A DNA stretch of 64,000 bases from Hemerocallis citrina (lineage: Eukaryota > Streptophyta > Magnoliopsida > Asparagales > Asphodelaceae). Position 1 is the first letter of the stretch, and each line of letters starts with the position of its first letter. The notes beneath the pieces are model-generated. The model was not told the DNA's origin. It saw nothing but the letters and a program-made list of their open reading frames with translations, and did not search any database. This document shows, in pieces, positions 33,801 to 44,310 of this stretch. The stretch covers positions 179,825,981 through 179,889,980 of the forward strand of contig CM030366.1 in assembly GCA_017893485.1 (NCBI GenBank), read 5' to 3'. A program made the position numbers and the translations under genes.

Positions 33801-34375
33801 CAAATTCTCCATGTTCCGTTGGACTTCTTTACCATTACTACGTTCGATAACCACTCAGGGTAGTTTACCTCCTGTATGAATCGGGCCTTCAGCAATTTAT
33901 CTACCTCTTCTTTAATGGCGAGCTGTCGCTCGGGGGCGAACTTACGCCTCTTCTGCTGAACCGGTTTGGACCCCGGATCAACACTCAAGCGGTGGACTAA
34001 GAGCTCTTCAGAGATACCGGGCATGTCAGCCGCGGACCATGCGAAGAGGTCTTGATTGTCTCGGATGCATTCCACAATATCTGAGTATAGGGCGGACGGG
34101 AGGGCCTTGCTTACGAAGAACTTGCGGGTCGGCTCTTGTTCGGAGAAGAGCACCTCCTCCAGTTCGTCCGCTGGCTCGGAGGTCGGTCTTGTGGAATCTT
34201 GGGGAATTTCCAGGGTCTCTAAAGAGAGGACGGGCCCAAGGGTCGAAGTCATGTAGCATTTCCGGGCCTGCTCCTGATTTCCCCTTACTTCTCCGACCCC
34301 GGATCGGGTGGGAAATTTCATCTTCAGATGATATGCCGAGGGAACTGCTTCCAGAGCCGCGAGGCCGGGCCTGCC
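30878..34375 (-). CDS. Pol of the young Tat element (RT, RNase H, second RNase H, integrase)
   Basis: Open from just after the amber codon at 34376; first methionine at 34321 gives 1,147 residues. Counting from that Met: reverse transcriptase about 130-310 with YVDD at 273-276, first RNase H about 395-505, the extra RNase H of the Tat clade about 525-655 ([16 protein letters not shown]), integrase zinc region about 735-800 and catalytic D851, D911 and E947 (35 residues between the last two), then a C-terminal segment ([12 protein letters not shown]). One oddity: the conserved RT block [12 protein letters not shown] reads [12 protein letters not shown] (D246, GGC to GAC), while the decayed copy at 3.5 kb keeps glycine. 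The frame is the same as gag, so the product would be a Gag-Pol polyprotein only if the amber is read through. Confidence 0.93.
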   Translation of the reverse strand, partial: GRPGLAALEAVPSAYHLKMKFPTRSGVGEVRGNQEQARKCYMTSTLGPVLSLETLEIPQDSTRPTSEPADELEEVLFSEQEPTRKFFVSKALPSALYSDIVECIRDNQDLFAWSAADMPGISEELLVHRLSVDPGSKPVQQKRRKFAPERQLAIKEEVDKLLKARFIQEVNYPEWLSNVVMVKKSNGTWRICIDFTDLNKACPKDPFPLPSIDTLIDATSGHELLSFMDAFSGYNQIRMFPPDIPKTSFVTDQGLYCYRVMPFDLKNAGATYQRLVNKVFQAQIGRNMEVYVDDMLVKSIRGADHVTDLQEAFDVLRRNNMRLNPNKCAFGVSSGKFLGFMVSQRGIEANPEKIKAILDMAPPRNVKEVQRLTGRLAAIGRFLSKSGEKCLPFFKALRGAKGFEWGQQQQDSFDQLKAYLVNPPLLSKPVPGEPLYLYLAASEQTLSAVLVREEERAQKPIYYVSKVLRDAELRYPKIEKMAYALVMAARKLRPYFQSHSVVVLTDQPLKQILHKPETSGRLVKWSIELSQHDITYQPRTAIKAQALAEFIVETTIPESGQAAKGPPVWSVYVDGSSCNEGSGAGVILAGPDGFVLQYSLRINFKASNNEAEYEALIAGLRMARNAGAHRLRIFSDSQLIVNQVLGEYEARDDRMAKYLSKVKSLMTLFDEALIQRIPREENVQADALSKLASSSLQGLEQTVLIEVLLKPSIEDEAPDSVEALPVLLEDNWMKPIVEFLRNGLLPEDPREARRIRARAERFTLLEGILYKRSFTQADGRPYLRCLSPEQADYALQELHEGIGGAHSGSRALARKVLNYGYYWPTLLRDAERHVRQCSSCQKYADIRRLPQAPLTSLSSPVPFAMWGMDLLGPFPPAPGQLKFLVVAVDYFSKWIEAEPLATITEHRVVQFFWKNVICRFGVPRVIVTDNGTQFTGAAFRALCEDLSIQHRFSSVSHPQSNGQAENANRQILAGIKKRLDKCSKGLWVDQLPNVLWSHRTTKRTPTGESPFNLTYGAEAVIPLEVGIPSPRLIAYEEEQNARELRTSLDLIDEIRERAAIRQQAYRRRIELAYNKRVRPTDLKEGDLVLRKLAISFPGQKSKLAPNWEGPYKISKVIRPGTYKLEDLEGREIPRTWNADHLLKYQEKATTSLQVTRDAEPFPSFL

Positions 34376-36619
34376 CTAGATGACGTTGTAGGCAGCGGGA
34401 ACATCCACTACCATGAAGTCCATTGGCTCCGTTCTGGTGGTAGGGGTTTGTCCGGCAGTTACATCGAGGGTGATCACCCCTTCTATAGTTACCGGAACCC
34501 CCGTGAACCCATGGAGAGTGTAACCGGCGGGTTTGAGTCTGTCTCTGGAGAGCTTTAGGCCTTTGAAAGCGGAGAGGAATAGGATGTTGACGGAGCTGCC
34601 GTTGTCGACTAAAATCCTCTCTACTTTGAAATTTGCCATGTGGAGGCCGATGACGAGGGCGTCGCAATGCGGGATACGGACTCCCTCGAGATCCTCGTCG
34701 GAGAAGGTAACTGGCACTCCGAGGCCCTTGGGAGGAGGCGTGGTTCGGACTGAATTGACTTCTCTGATAAACGCTTTTCGGGAGGAGTTCGAGGAGCCTC
34801 CCATCGGACCCCCATGGATGAGGTGGAGGATTCGCTCCTCCTCGAAGTCTGGCGTCTCTTCTCTTTCTGGACGCTTGTTAGCCCCCCGAGGCGGGAGAGG
34901 GAGCTCGGCTCGGTCCTTTTTTACAAACTTCGTCAGCTGTCCCCTCTGGATGAGGGCTTCGATCTCGTTCCTGAGAGCACGGCAGTCGTTGGTGTCATGC
35001 CCGTGGTCCCGGTGATAGCGGCACCATTTCTCTTTATCTCTTCTCTTGGCGGGAGTGTTCATTTTGGGAGCTGGAGGCAAGACCCCGTCTTTTTCGACCT
35101 CCATGAAGATGGCTGAGAGGTTAGCGTTGAGGGGAGTGAACTTCTCAAATCTAGGGGGAGGTCGGCGCTGGCCGGCGTTATCCTTCTGGAGCTTCTTGGC
35201 TCCTTCTTCTTCTGCCCCCTTTCTTTTGAGCCCGGGGGCGGGCGCTTCCCAGTTGGGGGGTCGCTCAGCCTCTTCGGCCCGAATGTACTTTTCGGTGCGA
35301 AGAAGAAGGTCGGAAAAGTCATGTGGGGGTTTCTTGGCAAGGGAGGAGCGGAGGTTGGAATTAAGAATGTTGGATTGAAATGCTGCGGTAGCGACCGATT
35401 GGTCGAGGGAGGCAATAGTTCTAGCTTCGGCTGTGAATCTCTTCACGTAGTCCCTCAGTTTTTCCCCCTTTTGCTGACGGAGGTGCAATAGCGAGATGCT
35501 GGTTTTCTCGGTCCTTCGGCTGCTGACGAAATGGGTGATGAACAGGGTCTCGAACTGTTCGAAGGAGAATATTGACGCCGGGGCAAGACGAGAGTACCAT
35601 TCTCGAGCCGGGCCTTTCAGAGTTGCAGGGAATGTTTTGCAGAGGAGGGCATCGGACGCTTGATGGAGGAGCATCAAAGTCTTAAAGCCTTCGATGTGGT
35701 CAACTGGATCGGTCTCCCCAGTGTAGTTCTCGAACTGGGGAGGTTTGAAACCGAAGGGGACAGGAGTATCCACTATGGTCCGGGAGAACGGGGGTCGGCT
35801 AGGACGGAGGGTCCTCCCCCTGAGTTCTTCTTCTCGGTTTATCTGTCCCAAGAGTTTTTCCACCTCGTTCAGGCGGCGGTTCATGGTGTCATTTCTCCGG
35901 CGGTGATCTGCCGAGCCACGGGACTCGTCTTCGTATGATGGGGAGCGAGGGCTGCGGCGACGGTAGCTTCGGGAACGACGAGGACTTGGGGTGCGTCTGG
36001 AATTGGTAGGAGCGGGTCGAGGAGAAGGGGAACGTTGGCGAGGGCTCCGGACCGGAGGAGGGGAGGGGGCCCTCGGCTCATTGGGATTCTGACGGAGATT
36101 GAGGGCCTGTTGTACCATTGCTTGGAATTGCTGGAACTCGGCACGGGTGATGGGTGCCTCATTGTCCCGATGCTGCTGCCGACCTGCTGGTGAGTGCCTC
36201 CTTCGGTAGTGATCGGGGGAGTCTTTTCTCCCTCTTCGGGCGGGGGACCCCCTGTGTCCCCGGTGTCGGGGGGATTGCTCTTGGCGGGAGGCTTCTCCCC
36301 GAGCCCGCTTTTCGTCCAGATGGCGACGAAGGTCCTTATCCTCCGGGCGTTTGGGATGGGCATCGTGGCGACCAGAGGCTCGGGGATGATGGGAGGCCAT
36401 GGAGGCACTGGAGGCGTTGTGGATGGAGAGGTTCTCTTGGTGAAGAGGCTGTTTCTGAGGGTTAGGACCCTTTGGATCAGGAGGGAGGTTCGGTTGAAGC
36501 GGCTCTTCCATGGTAGGAGGGAGTTGCCCTTGTTGCTGAGCGGGATCAGGATGGACTTCTTGCTGGTCAGGGTTGGGCGCTCGGTTGGAGCCCCTAGATC
36601 TAACTTTGCGAGGCGGCAT
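34376..36619 (-). CDS. Gag-protease of the young Tat element, ending at an in-frame amber
   Basis: 747 residues from MPPRKVRSRGSN; an upstream in-frame Met (36640) adds seven residues but lacks a counterpart in element 1. Order: R/S/P-rich N-terminal region with many RSPR repeats, retrotransposon Gag core (REWYSRLAPASIFSFEQFE, FVSSRRTEKTSISLLHLRQ), a zinc-knuckle variant C-X2-H-X4-H-X4-C (CRYHRDHGHDTNDC), then an aspartic protease with active site VDNGSS (D672). The frame stops with TAG after AAYNVI, at the place where related proteins continue directly into a GRP motif, and the following codons do read GRPGL. So the stop lies inside the protease domain and not at a natural gene end. Confidence 0.92.
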   Translation of the reverse strand: MPPRKVRSRGSNRAPNPDQQEVHPDPAQQQGQLPPTMEEPLQPNLPPDPKGPNPQKQPLHQENLSIHNASSASMASHHPRASGRHDAHPKRPEDKDLRRHLDEKRARGEASRQEQSPRHRGHRGSPARRGRKDSPDHYRRRHSPAGRQQHRDNEAPITRAEFQQFQAMVQQALNLRQNPNEPRAPSPPPVRSPRQRSPSPRPAPTNSRRTPSPRRSRSYRRRSPRSPSYEDESRGSADHRRRNDTMNRRLNEVEKLLGQINREEELRGRTLRPSRPPFSRTIVDTPVPFGFKPPQFENYTGETDPVDHIEGFKTLMLLHQASDALLCKTFPATLKGPAREWYSRLAPASIFSFEQFETLFITHFVSSRRTEKTSISLLHLRQQKGEKLRDYVKRFTAEARTIASLDQSVATAAFQSNILNSNLRSSLAKKPPHDFSDLLLRTEKYIRAEEAERPPNWEAPAPGLKRKGAEEEGAKKLQKDNAGQRRPPPRFEKFTPLNANLSAIFMEVEKDGVLPPAPKMNTPAKRRDKEKWCRYHRDHGHDTNDCRALRNEIEALIQRGQLTKFVKKDRAELPLPPRGANKRPEREETPDFEEERILHLIHGGPMGGSSNSSRKAFIREVNSVRTTPPPKGLGVPVTFSDEDLEGVRIPHCDALVIGLHMANFKVERILVDNGSSVNILFLSAFKGLKLSRDRLKPAGYTLHGFTGVPVTIEGVITLDVTAGQTPTTRTEPMDFMVVDVPAAYNVI

Positions 36620-36672
36620 GGTAGGAGAGAACCTGTTCACCGGGAAGAGGAGAGGTCCCTATTCGTTAGTTT

Positions 36673-36688
36673 CCCACAGACGGCGCCA
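36673..36688 (-). promoter_or_regulatory. Primer-binding site of the young Tat element
   Basis: Minus strand TGGCGCCGTCTGTGGG, three bases after the 5' LTR. Confidence 0.78.
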
Positions 36689-36691
36689 ATC

Positions 36692-37351
36692 TGTTGCCGC
36701 TAAATTTGGTGTGGGGGCAAACAGATAGAACTTGTGGATTCTTGGGGAAACTGAATAGGAAAACCTGCGTACCTGTTCCGTCGGGCCTCGTTCGACGTTC
36801 CTGCCGTGCACCTGCAAAAAGTGCGAGACACCGGGGGGGGATCCCGGCGACGCACCCTCCGACGCTCAAGTCAGTAATCGAAGAGATTATGAAGGAGCGT
36901 AAAAACTGGTGAAGAGTTGATTACCTCTTAATGGAGATGGGTGAGGGATATTTATAGGCGTCTTAGGGAATGGTTTTAGGAATGTAATCCCCGTGATTAG
37001 ATAAGGAATATTCCTCGTAGTCAGATAAGGTATGTAATCTGATAAGGTATATTCCCTGTAATCAGTTAAGGAATTTTAATCCCCAAATCCCAGTGAAAAG
37101 GTAGATGTCCATCAGGGCCGTTGATCGTGTTTAATCAGGGATCCTGACTCTGTCTTGTTGGACTGGGAGCGCAGCGGGTTGAGATCCGCGCCCTCTTGTT
37201 GGCGGGTCCATTCGCGGATCATTGGGCCCTAAGAGGGCAGATCCAATACCCGTTTTGGTCCTCTTGTGGGCGAAATTACCGTTTTACCCTCAGATCTCAA
37301 GATTCGTGCCTGATTTGGACGGTTCCGATTAAATCCCATTTTTAGCCATAT

Positions 37352-37353
<2 letters not shown>
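36692..37353 (-). repeat. 5' LTR of the young Tat element (662 bp)
   Basis: Same sequence as 23736-24397 as far as I can read. TATA box TATAAATA on the minus strand at 36949-36956. Confidence 0.95.

Positions 37354-37402
<49 letters not shown>
37354..37402. repeat. (TA)n microsatellite
   Basis: Continuation of the TA tract into which the gypsy element inserted. Confidence 0.95.
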
Positions 37403-37403
<1 letters not shown>

Positions 37404-37740
37404 TTGTTGTATCGTGCACCAAGTGCACGTGACTTGGTACACATAAATGGTGAAAAATTTATCTAAACATACTTTTATTTAGCACACCCATATTCTTCAA
37501 AGTACAAATTCGACGAAGTCAATCATCTTAAAAAACAAACCGTGAATTTCAAAATTACTCCAACGACAACAAGCTCATCGAAATCAGATTTGAAGCAAGT
37601 ATAATCAATGTATTTTTCATAAGATATATCATCATTTTCAACTTTAACTTTCTTAAACTTAAAACTGATATTAAAAAAGGTTATTTAAAAAAAAACAAAT
37701 TAGTAAATCCTAAACTGATATCATCGTATTTTTCAGAAGA
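37403..37740. other. 3' flank of the RPA1-like gene
   Basis: AT-rich, includes the inverted repeat GTGCACCAAGTGCAC-like sequence near 37413. No gene; probably holds the 3' UTR of the minus-strand gene. Confidence 0.4.
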
Positions 37741-39199
37741 TCAATCATCACTTTCAACTTCAACTTTCTTGAGGTTAAAATTGCTTGTAATTTCTAATTC
37801 ATCCTTTTTAATTTTGCATCCTGTCAATATTCTTGTAGTTTTTCTTCCATATTGGACATCTTGTGCTTTGATAAAAAACGTATACTCATCTCCAATGCAT
37901 TTCTTGGTCCGTCTATCAAATTCTTCAACATTTTTTTCCTGCATATATAGAATTATGAAATTAGCTCTTAATTAATTGTAACACTATGAGAATAACATAT
38001 TATACGTTATTCTTAATATCTTCGAAGTCTTTTGCGGAACAACCAATGATGCACCTTGCTTCCTCATCAATTAAAGTCAATTTTGCCTCTGCACTTATAT
38101 CTTTTATTGTGATTTTGAATACATATCTGTAACAGGTTATTTTTAGTTTTTTTTAAAAATTATTGTATTTTTTAAAATAATTTGATTGAAGAATGAAAAG
38201 ATGGGAAACTAACAATATGGTGTTTTGTATACCTTGGCTCATATTCAACATTATTCTTTTTACATTTTCGACAATAACCTTCATCATTTTCAACATTGAC
38301 TTTTGTTGAACAAATTTTGCATGCAATGTACCATGGATCTCTAACTTCTTTGACACTTTTGATCAAAACTTTGCAATAGTAGTATTTTGCCTTGAAATAT
38401 GGAAAAAAATTAAAGTCATCAAAATATTTATAGACATATATAGAATTGAACAGAATATTTAAAAATAATTTCATTATTCATAATACTTCCGAAGAATTTT
38501 CGTCGGCACAATTGAGAATGTCAGATAGTTTCACTTCTTCCACATCCATTACTTTTCTTTTGTTTATTTGCAAGGAATTACTTTTTAACAAAATTTCGTT
38601 ACAGTTTATCCTGAAACAAACAAACAAAATTATGTTAAATGATACTCCAAAAGGCAACAATTAAAGGATTAAATATACAAAATAAATTATACCATTCTCG
38701 AATTTTATATGCCTCTGGTTCATTCGGATTTATCTCTATTGTAGTGTTGTTTGTTGATGTGAGAGAGAATCCTGTTTTAAAAAGTCAATAATAAATAAAT
38801 AAATAAAATATATAATAAATAACATTATTAATTGTTATTGTATATAATTTCCTCCGAAGTTTGAGGTTTTTATAGTGGTAATTGCAATAATTGGCATGTT
38901 GGGTGATAATTCTTTCAGAGCTTTTCCTTCCTTGATTGCTAGTTCTCCCCATAATGTAAGTAAGATTGGTTTTGACCTTAAATTAAGACAAAACTTATGA
39001 GTTACAAAACCATTATGTAAATTATTATATAACTTAATTAATTGATATTACCTGAATCCTACAACTGTAAGATTTCGCTTCTCTAGTTCATTACCATATT
39101 TTGAGTCTACCTTATCTACATCTCCTGCATTAATTACTGCTAAACAAAGATCTGTAGTTCAATGCAATTAGTATTTGATATCCTTTATTAGTAATAGAC

Positions 39200-39243
<44 letters not shown>

Positions 39244-39778
39244 ACATAATTTTTTTACTTTTAAAGACAGTAGAAGATGGACTTTGCAATTCATCTATAA
39301 ATGCAAATTTGTACCTATCCTTATCAATCATAAGATCTTTTCCAACTTCATCTACAATACTTCCCAACTTCAAAATGATGTCAAATTTATGGTGCATTGG
39401 GTTATATCTTTTGTTGACATTTTTTAGTATTCCATTAGAAATTAAATAAGTTTTATGCTCCTCAAGCGTATGTTGGAACACTTCCACCATTTCATTAAAC
39501 ATTATCGCTAGTATTCTAGTTCCCTACAAAAGATGAAAATTTAGTATTAATAATTATTTATGTATGTATATGTATGTATATGTATGAATATTTTAACAAT
39601 ATTTAAAGTATCTTACCTCATCATCCATATGTGCAACTTTTGAGATTTTTCCTGTGCCTTTACTATTTTTGTATTCTTTCACACCATAATGTTTCGTAAC
39701 CAATACTTTAATAGTCCACAATTGTTGATTTTCTTGCAAGGAATTAATAAAGGAGTATTCATTGTGGGATTTATCCAT
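37741..39778 (-). CDS. Replication protein A large-subunit (RPA1)-like protein, nine exons
   Basis: Single-stranded-DNA-binding protein of the RPA70 type. Coding exons on the minus strand: 39617-39778, 39259-39523, 39052-39151, 38852-38976, 38693-38771, 38487-38610, 38233-38390, 38006-38126, 37741-37938; together 1,332 nt, 443 residues, in frame throughout. Family features: first OB fold (WTIKVLVTKHY ... GTRILAIMFNEMVE), second OB fold (KRNLTVVGF, ILLTLWGELAIKEG, MPIIAITTIKTSNF), then the C-terminal OB fold with a four-cysteine zinc ribbon (C309, C312, C325, C328) and PRYVFKITIKD. It lacks the N-terminal protein-interaction OB fold of full RPA1 (about 600-650 residues), as many plant RPA-like and Helitron-borne copies do. 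Eight introns; seven use GT-AG, but the exon 4 donor reads GGAG/GAAATT (GA). A splice acceptor just before the ATG suggests a non-coding leader exon. Host gene or Helitron cargo is not settled. Confidence 0.82.
39203..39240. repeat. (TA)n inside intron 2 of the RPA1-like gene
   Basis: About 18 TA units between exons 2 and 3. Confidence 0.9.
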
Positions 39779-39829
39779 TGATGTAGATAATCTGCAAAAA
39801 ATATAATTATTGATAAGTTAATTTTAATT

Positions 39830-40339
39830 CATTAAAATAGATCCATATATATGATAACTAACAACACTTTAGTAAATGAATGGTTTCTTGCTATTATTAT
39901 TTATATTGGACTCGTTGTTGGGAAATCAATAATCATTTCAAAAATGGATAATTATCTCTAATATAATATAGAAATGAGTAATATAGAAATCAATACATCA
40001 AATTGCTCCAGAGTTGATGTGTTTTGTTTAGCCTTTTAAAATAAGAACTTGATCTTTAAAAGCCCTGTTTAATTTCAAATTATTTGTTGGCTGCATGTTT
40101 TTGACCCCTTTGTTTTGACTTCTTTTTGACCAGGCTGATAAATCGGGATGCTCGCTGGTTGGTGGAGAATTGGTTCTCATTTTGTATATTAAACTTAGCT
40201 GGCTGATAAATCGGGGTGATCGCTGGTTGGACTCTGCAGAAATTTGATTATTATAAAATGTTTTGTGATGTTGATGATTCAGAACAAATGTTTCCTATGT
40301 TGATGATTTTGAAGATGGATTCAATATTATTCATATCCA
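39830..40339. other. Upstream region of the RPA1-like gene
   Basis: No gene. Contains a direct duplication of GGCTGATAAATCGGG..GCTGGTTGG near 40133 and 40200. Confidence 0.4.
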
Positions 40340-40496
40340 GTCCTACATTCTAAAATGGATTATATCAAATGGCTCTCCTTCAATCCCCTAAAATCGAAGG
40401 TGCAGATCTAACCTCACAAAACACATTTTTCCCCCAAAAGTTTTTCCCCAAAACTCAAATTCAAATCCCCCCAAAACAACTCATTTATTTGTTTAA

Positions 40497-40968
<472 letters not shown>

Positions 40969-41017
<49 letters not shown>
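40969..41017. repeat. (TA)n microsatellite
   Basis: About 24 TA units. Confidence 0.95.
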
Positions 41018-41019
<2 letters not shown>

Positions 41020-41206
41020 ATTCATGGACTTTTATACCCCAATTTATAATTATTTTTCACCATATACAAATGAAAACATGAACTTTTATTTACAACTAAT
41101 TATTGTCATACTATTCAAATTCAGATACATAATTGTTGATTTACTGTTTACAAAGCTTTTCATATGCTGTATCGTTCTGAAAAAGTGTCGTAGGCACATG
41201 GCCACG

Positions 41207-41209
<3 letters not shown>

Positions 41210-41288
<79 letters not shown>
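41210..41288. repeat. (TA)n microsatellite
   Basis: About 39 TA units with one CA interruption, directly after the Helitron hairpin. Confidence 0.95.
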
Positions 41289-41292
<4 letters not shown>

Positions 41293-43400
41293 GAGAGAGT
41301 TAGTCTATTATGAGCTGGCCTCCTTATTGTGAGCTGGACCATCTTAGCCGTTGGATCATGATCGGATGGGTAAGAAGAATTTCCGCTTAACTGGTCTTTA
41401 ATAACTAATACTCAGGGCTATTTTGGAGATTTCACTTCCATATCTCCATCTGACTCTTCTCTTTCATTTCCATCTCTGCACAACTTCCAAATCACCCCCA
41501 ATCGAAACCATATAGCTCATTCCAAACCCTAATCCGCCCAACTTGGATCTCACTACCCCATTCTCTCATCTCCTTAGATCGAAACATTCCTTTCACCTTC
41601 CTCTCACCACCGCCGCCACTTCAGTCTCCATTCTCACCGCTGCCGCCCCTCTCAATCTCACCACCGCAGCCCAAAATCGACCTTACCATTGTTGCCTCCT
41701 CTCCATCCCGATGCCTACTCCCCACTATCGTCGCTTCTCCTAGCTCCCCCGATGCCCAAAATTGAATTGTACTTTGTTGATGGAAAATTAGCTTAGGATT
41801 TTGATGCAAAAAATAGGAGTTTTCTTCAATTAATTTATATACTAAAAATAGGTTAGAATTGAATTGAATTTTTTCTGTTGGAGTTAATTTTGATAATATG
41901 TTATACATGGAAGGTGTTTGGCGAAATTCCTGACAGGAATTCAAGATATTCTCGAGTATGTTATTAGTTATTTTATTTCGTTAAGGGATCTTTCTTTGTA
42001 ATGTTGAGTTATGTGTAATATTGGCTAATATGCGAAGATGATTTGGTGTTGATTTTGTAGGTTGGGATTATAGAATGAAAGTGATGCTGATGAAGTAGCC
42101 GCTTCTCTTAAAGGAGTTCGGGTGGGGGAAAGAAAGAATCCATGCTATGGCTTAACATAACAAGACAGTGGTTGGATACCGGTAAAACAGATACATTTGT
42201 GGTGTACACTGTTTGGTATCTCATTTTAAATATTAAGAACGAATTCTTATGGAATTTTTCTTTTTTCCAAGTGAAACTTTTTCTACAACTGCAGGACCAT
42301 AATCTGTGTGACAATCAGAATATATTTGATTAGTATTGTTGACATAATTTGATAGACATTGATGCTTTGAAGCAGTTACAGCCCTGCCCGATTTATCCTC
42401 AACCTGTACAAGCTTAAAACATCATTTTTCAAACAACCTGAATCTAGATTATTATACTGATATCGACAAACTTGTATTAATCTTTTTCTTGTTTATCATG
42501 TTTACAATCTCTGTTGGGTATATATTTCGTGTTGTTGAATCTAGTTTTTCATCCCCTCCCCTCCCTTTCTCCCTTTTTCATTGCTTTGCAGGATTGATAA
42601 GTCATTATAGGGGAATATAGAAGGTGAATTATTCTCTCGAACTATTTTTTCTTTGTTAAAAAAAAAGACCATTTGTTCAAAAAAAGATGTGCAATTTGTA
42701 CGCAAATATTTGCAAAGTTTGTATCCTTAAAAAGATGTATCCTCTTTGCGGTTATAAACAAAGGAATTCTATCATCAAAGGGCCAGCTGGTCCCTATAAT
42801 CTTTGACCAGCTGGTCCCTATAATCTTGCATCCTTCGTACCTTGTAGATCTCTAGTGTTTACCAATTTGTCTATTCTCATACACCCATTTCATTTCATTA
42901 AAAAATACGAAAAACTGCACAAGGAATCATCAAGTTTTGCTTATCATGAAATATTGCACATGAAATCATCAGGATTTGCTTACTTCTAAAAATTGTTTTG
43001 CAGAGAAATATGTAACTGGTTGAATTGGAATAATGAAAAATAATAAATACAAAATTTAAAATTGTAATACAAGATGAACATGACATATTCATGAATAAAC
43101 ACTGCTACATAAACAATTGAAAATTATATAAAAACATGCTTGAACAAATAATGTAAAAAGACAGACAACAGGTAACAACAACAATATTGTGTTTCACAAC
43201 CAATATCGAACATTAAGTCAGAATTACAGTCAGTTTGAAGTAATGGTTTGAATCGACAAGATATCCTACCAATATTACAATGCAAAGAAGCTGCATTATA
43301 GCATGCTCTTCTCTCAGCTCCGCTTTAAAAACTAAAACAAATAGACAGAGGAGGAATAAATTTATATACAGAGAATAAAGTTAAGTGTTCCTATGAACAT
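41289..43400. other. Transcribed-looking but non-coding region
   Basis: 41460-41760 is C/T-rich with CCCTAA-like and CACCACCGCCGCC sequence, like a plant 5' leader, but gives no frame with a known domain. T-rich tracts ending in splice-like TTTGTAG (near 42060) and TTTGCAG (near 42592) follow. A captured gene fragment or a non-coding transcript are both possible. 42600-43400 is AT-rich and I see nothing specific. Confidence 0.3.
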
Positions 43401-43460
43401 ACAATACTTGCCACATCGAGAGACTCACTTTCTTCTTTCCTTCCCTGTTTCCCTTTATTA

Positions 43461-43670
43461 GGCACCCTATATGACAACTGTGAACTGGCTGTGACTCGGG
43501 CCACCACCAGATTTGGAACTGGCCCCACCTGTCTTCATCTTCCCACTCTTGGTCTTGGTAAGAGTCTTGCTCTTACTGTTCGTGGCTTATTGTTGCCAGA
43601 CCCCACATCCTTCAATCCAGTCTCTAATGTACGCACCAGGTTCTCAAAATATTTCCTTGTCACACTGGTA
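43461..43670 (-). other. Possible 3' coding end of an unknown gene (fragment)
   Basis: On the minus strand a lysine/serine-rich frame (SKSKTLTKTKSGKMKTGGAS then SHSQFTVVI) ends in TAG near 43461, with AATAAA about ten bases further on. Upstream, another frame reads KYFENLVRTLETGLKD, which would need a splice or frameshift to connect. I do not recognise the protein. Evidence is composition only. Confidence 0.3.
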
Positions 43671-43699
43671 TGAGGAAAAATTCACACACGGAATTTGAT

Positions 43700-44179
43700 G
43701 TCAATCAATGTAAAAGAGAGTATAGCGAACCAAATTATAATCGCTGGGTAGTGAACTCATATATACCAATAACAATAAAAAGAGGAAGAAGAAATTGCTA
43801 TTATTTTATGTGCATGCATATACACAATTTTAGTTCTTGCCTTGGTGATAACTTCATTCTCACGTGGGTATGAGGATGGCAGTAGTCAGTTGAGGTTGGT
43901 GTTGGAGCAGGGTTTTGGCTGTTAGAAGTTCGCTAATACAAATTGATAGAAAATACACTCTGCTATCTAAACAGAGTATATGACTAAAAGGAGTAAAGGA
44001 CTAAAGACCAAGATTTTTTTTTAAAAAAACATTAAAAAAGTCGCCCATTACCATTATCAATAGGCTTTATTCCATATATACGTTATAAGGAATTTACGAA
44101 CCTTGCGCAGTCAATTAAAATAACGGTTATTTTCATGATCCAAAGGACACCAATTTTGTTCATGAAGAAAAAACATTAT
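43700..44179. other. Intergenic DNA, nothing recognised
   Basis: AT-rich sequence up to the CACTA insertion site. Confidence 0.4.
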
Positions 44180-44203
44180 ATTCACTACAACACAGAAGTT
44201 ATT

Positions 44204-44310
44204 CGCCGGCATTTTTTTAGACCTACACCGGCGGTTTTTTACGCCGGTGAAACATTCAACGGCGTTTTTATAAATGCCGGTACAAATGCCGCCGAATCGA
44301 GCGTCGCGGA
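44204..44310. repeat. Left subterminal repeats of the CACTA element, part 1
   Basis: Motifs CGCCGGCATTTTT, ACACCGGCGG, ACGCCGGTGAA and AATGCCGGTAC occur in both orientations. Confidence 0.85.

Larger units (their letters stand above)
23736..37353 (-). mobile_element. Complete young Tat-lineage Ty3/gypsy element with antisense genes
   Basis: 13,618 bp. On the minus strand: 5' LTR (36692-37353), primer site, gag-protease, pol, a 210-bp higher-order array, two antisense genes (plus strand), a 56-61-bp array, polypurine tract, 3' LTR (23736-24397). The LTRs have the same length and I found no difference between them by reading. The 5-bp duplication is ATATA (23731-23735 and 37354-37358), inside a TA microsatellite. 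Two RNase H domains in pol and an antisense PF04195-type gene after pol mark the Tat clade. Coding defects: one amber in gag-pol, one amber in the antisense gene, one changed RT motif. Confidence 0.95.

Noticed and set aside
34026..34667. 213-codon minus-strand frame over the gag-pol junction
   Set aside because: Overlaps gag-pol in another frame; arginine/histidine-rich, no homology. Considered as a frameshift product but pol continues in the gag frame.
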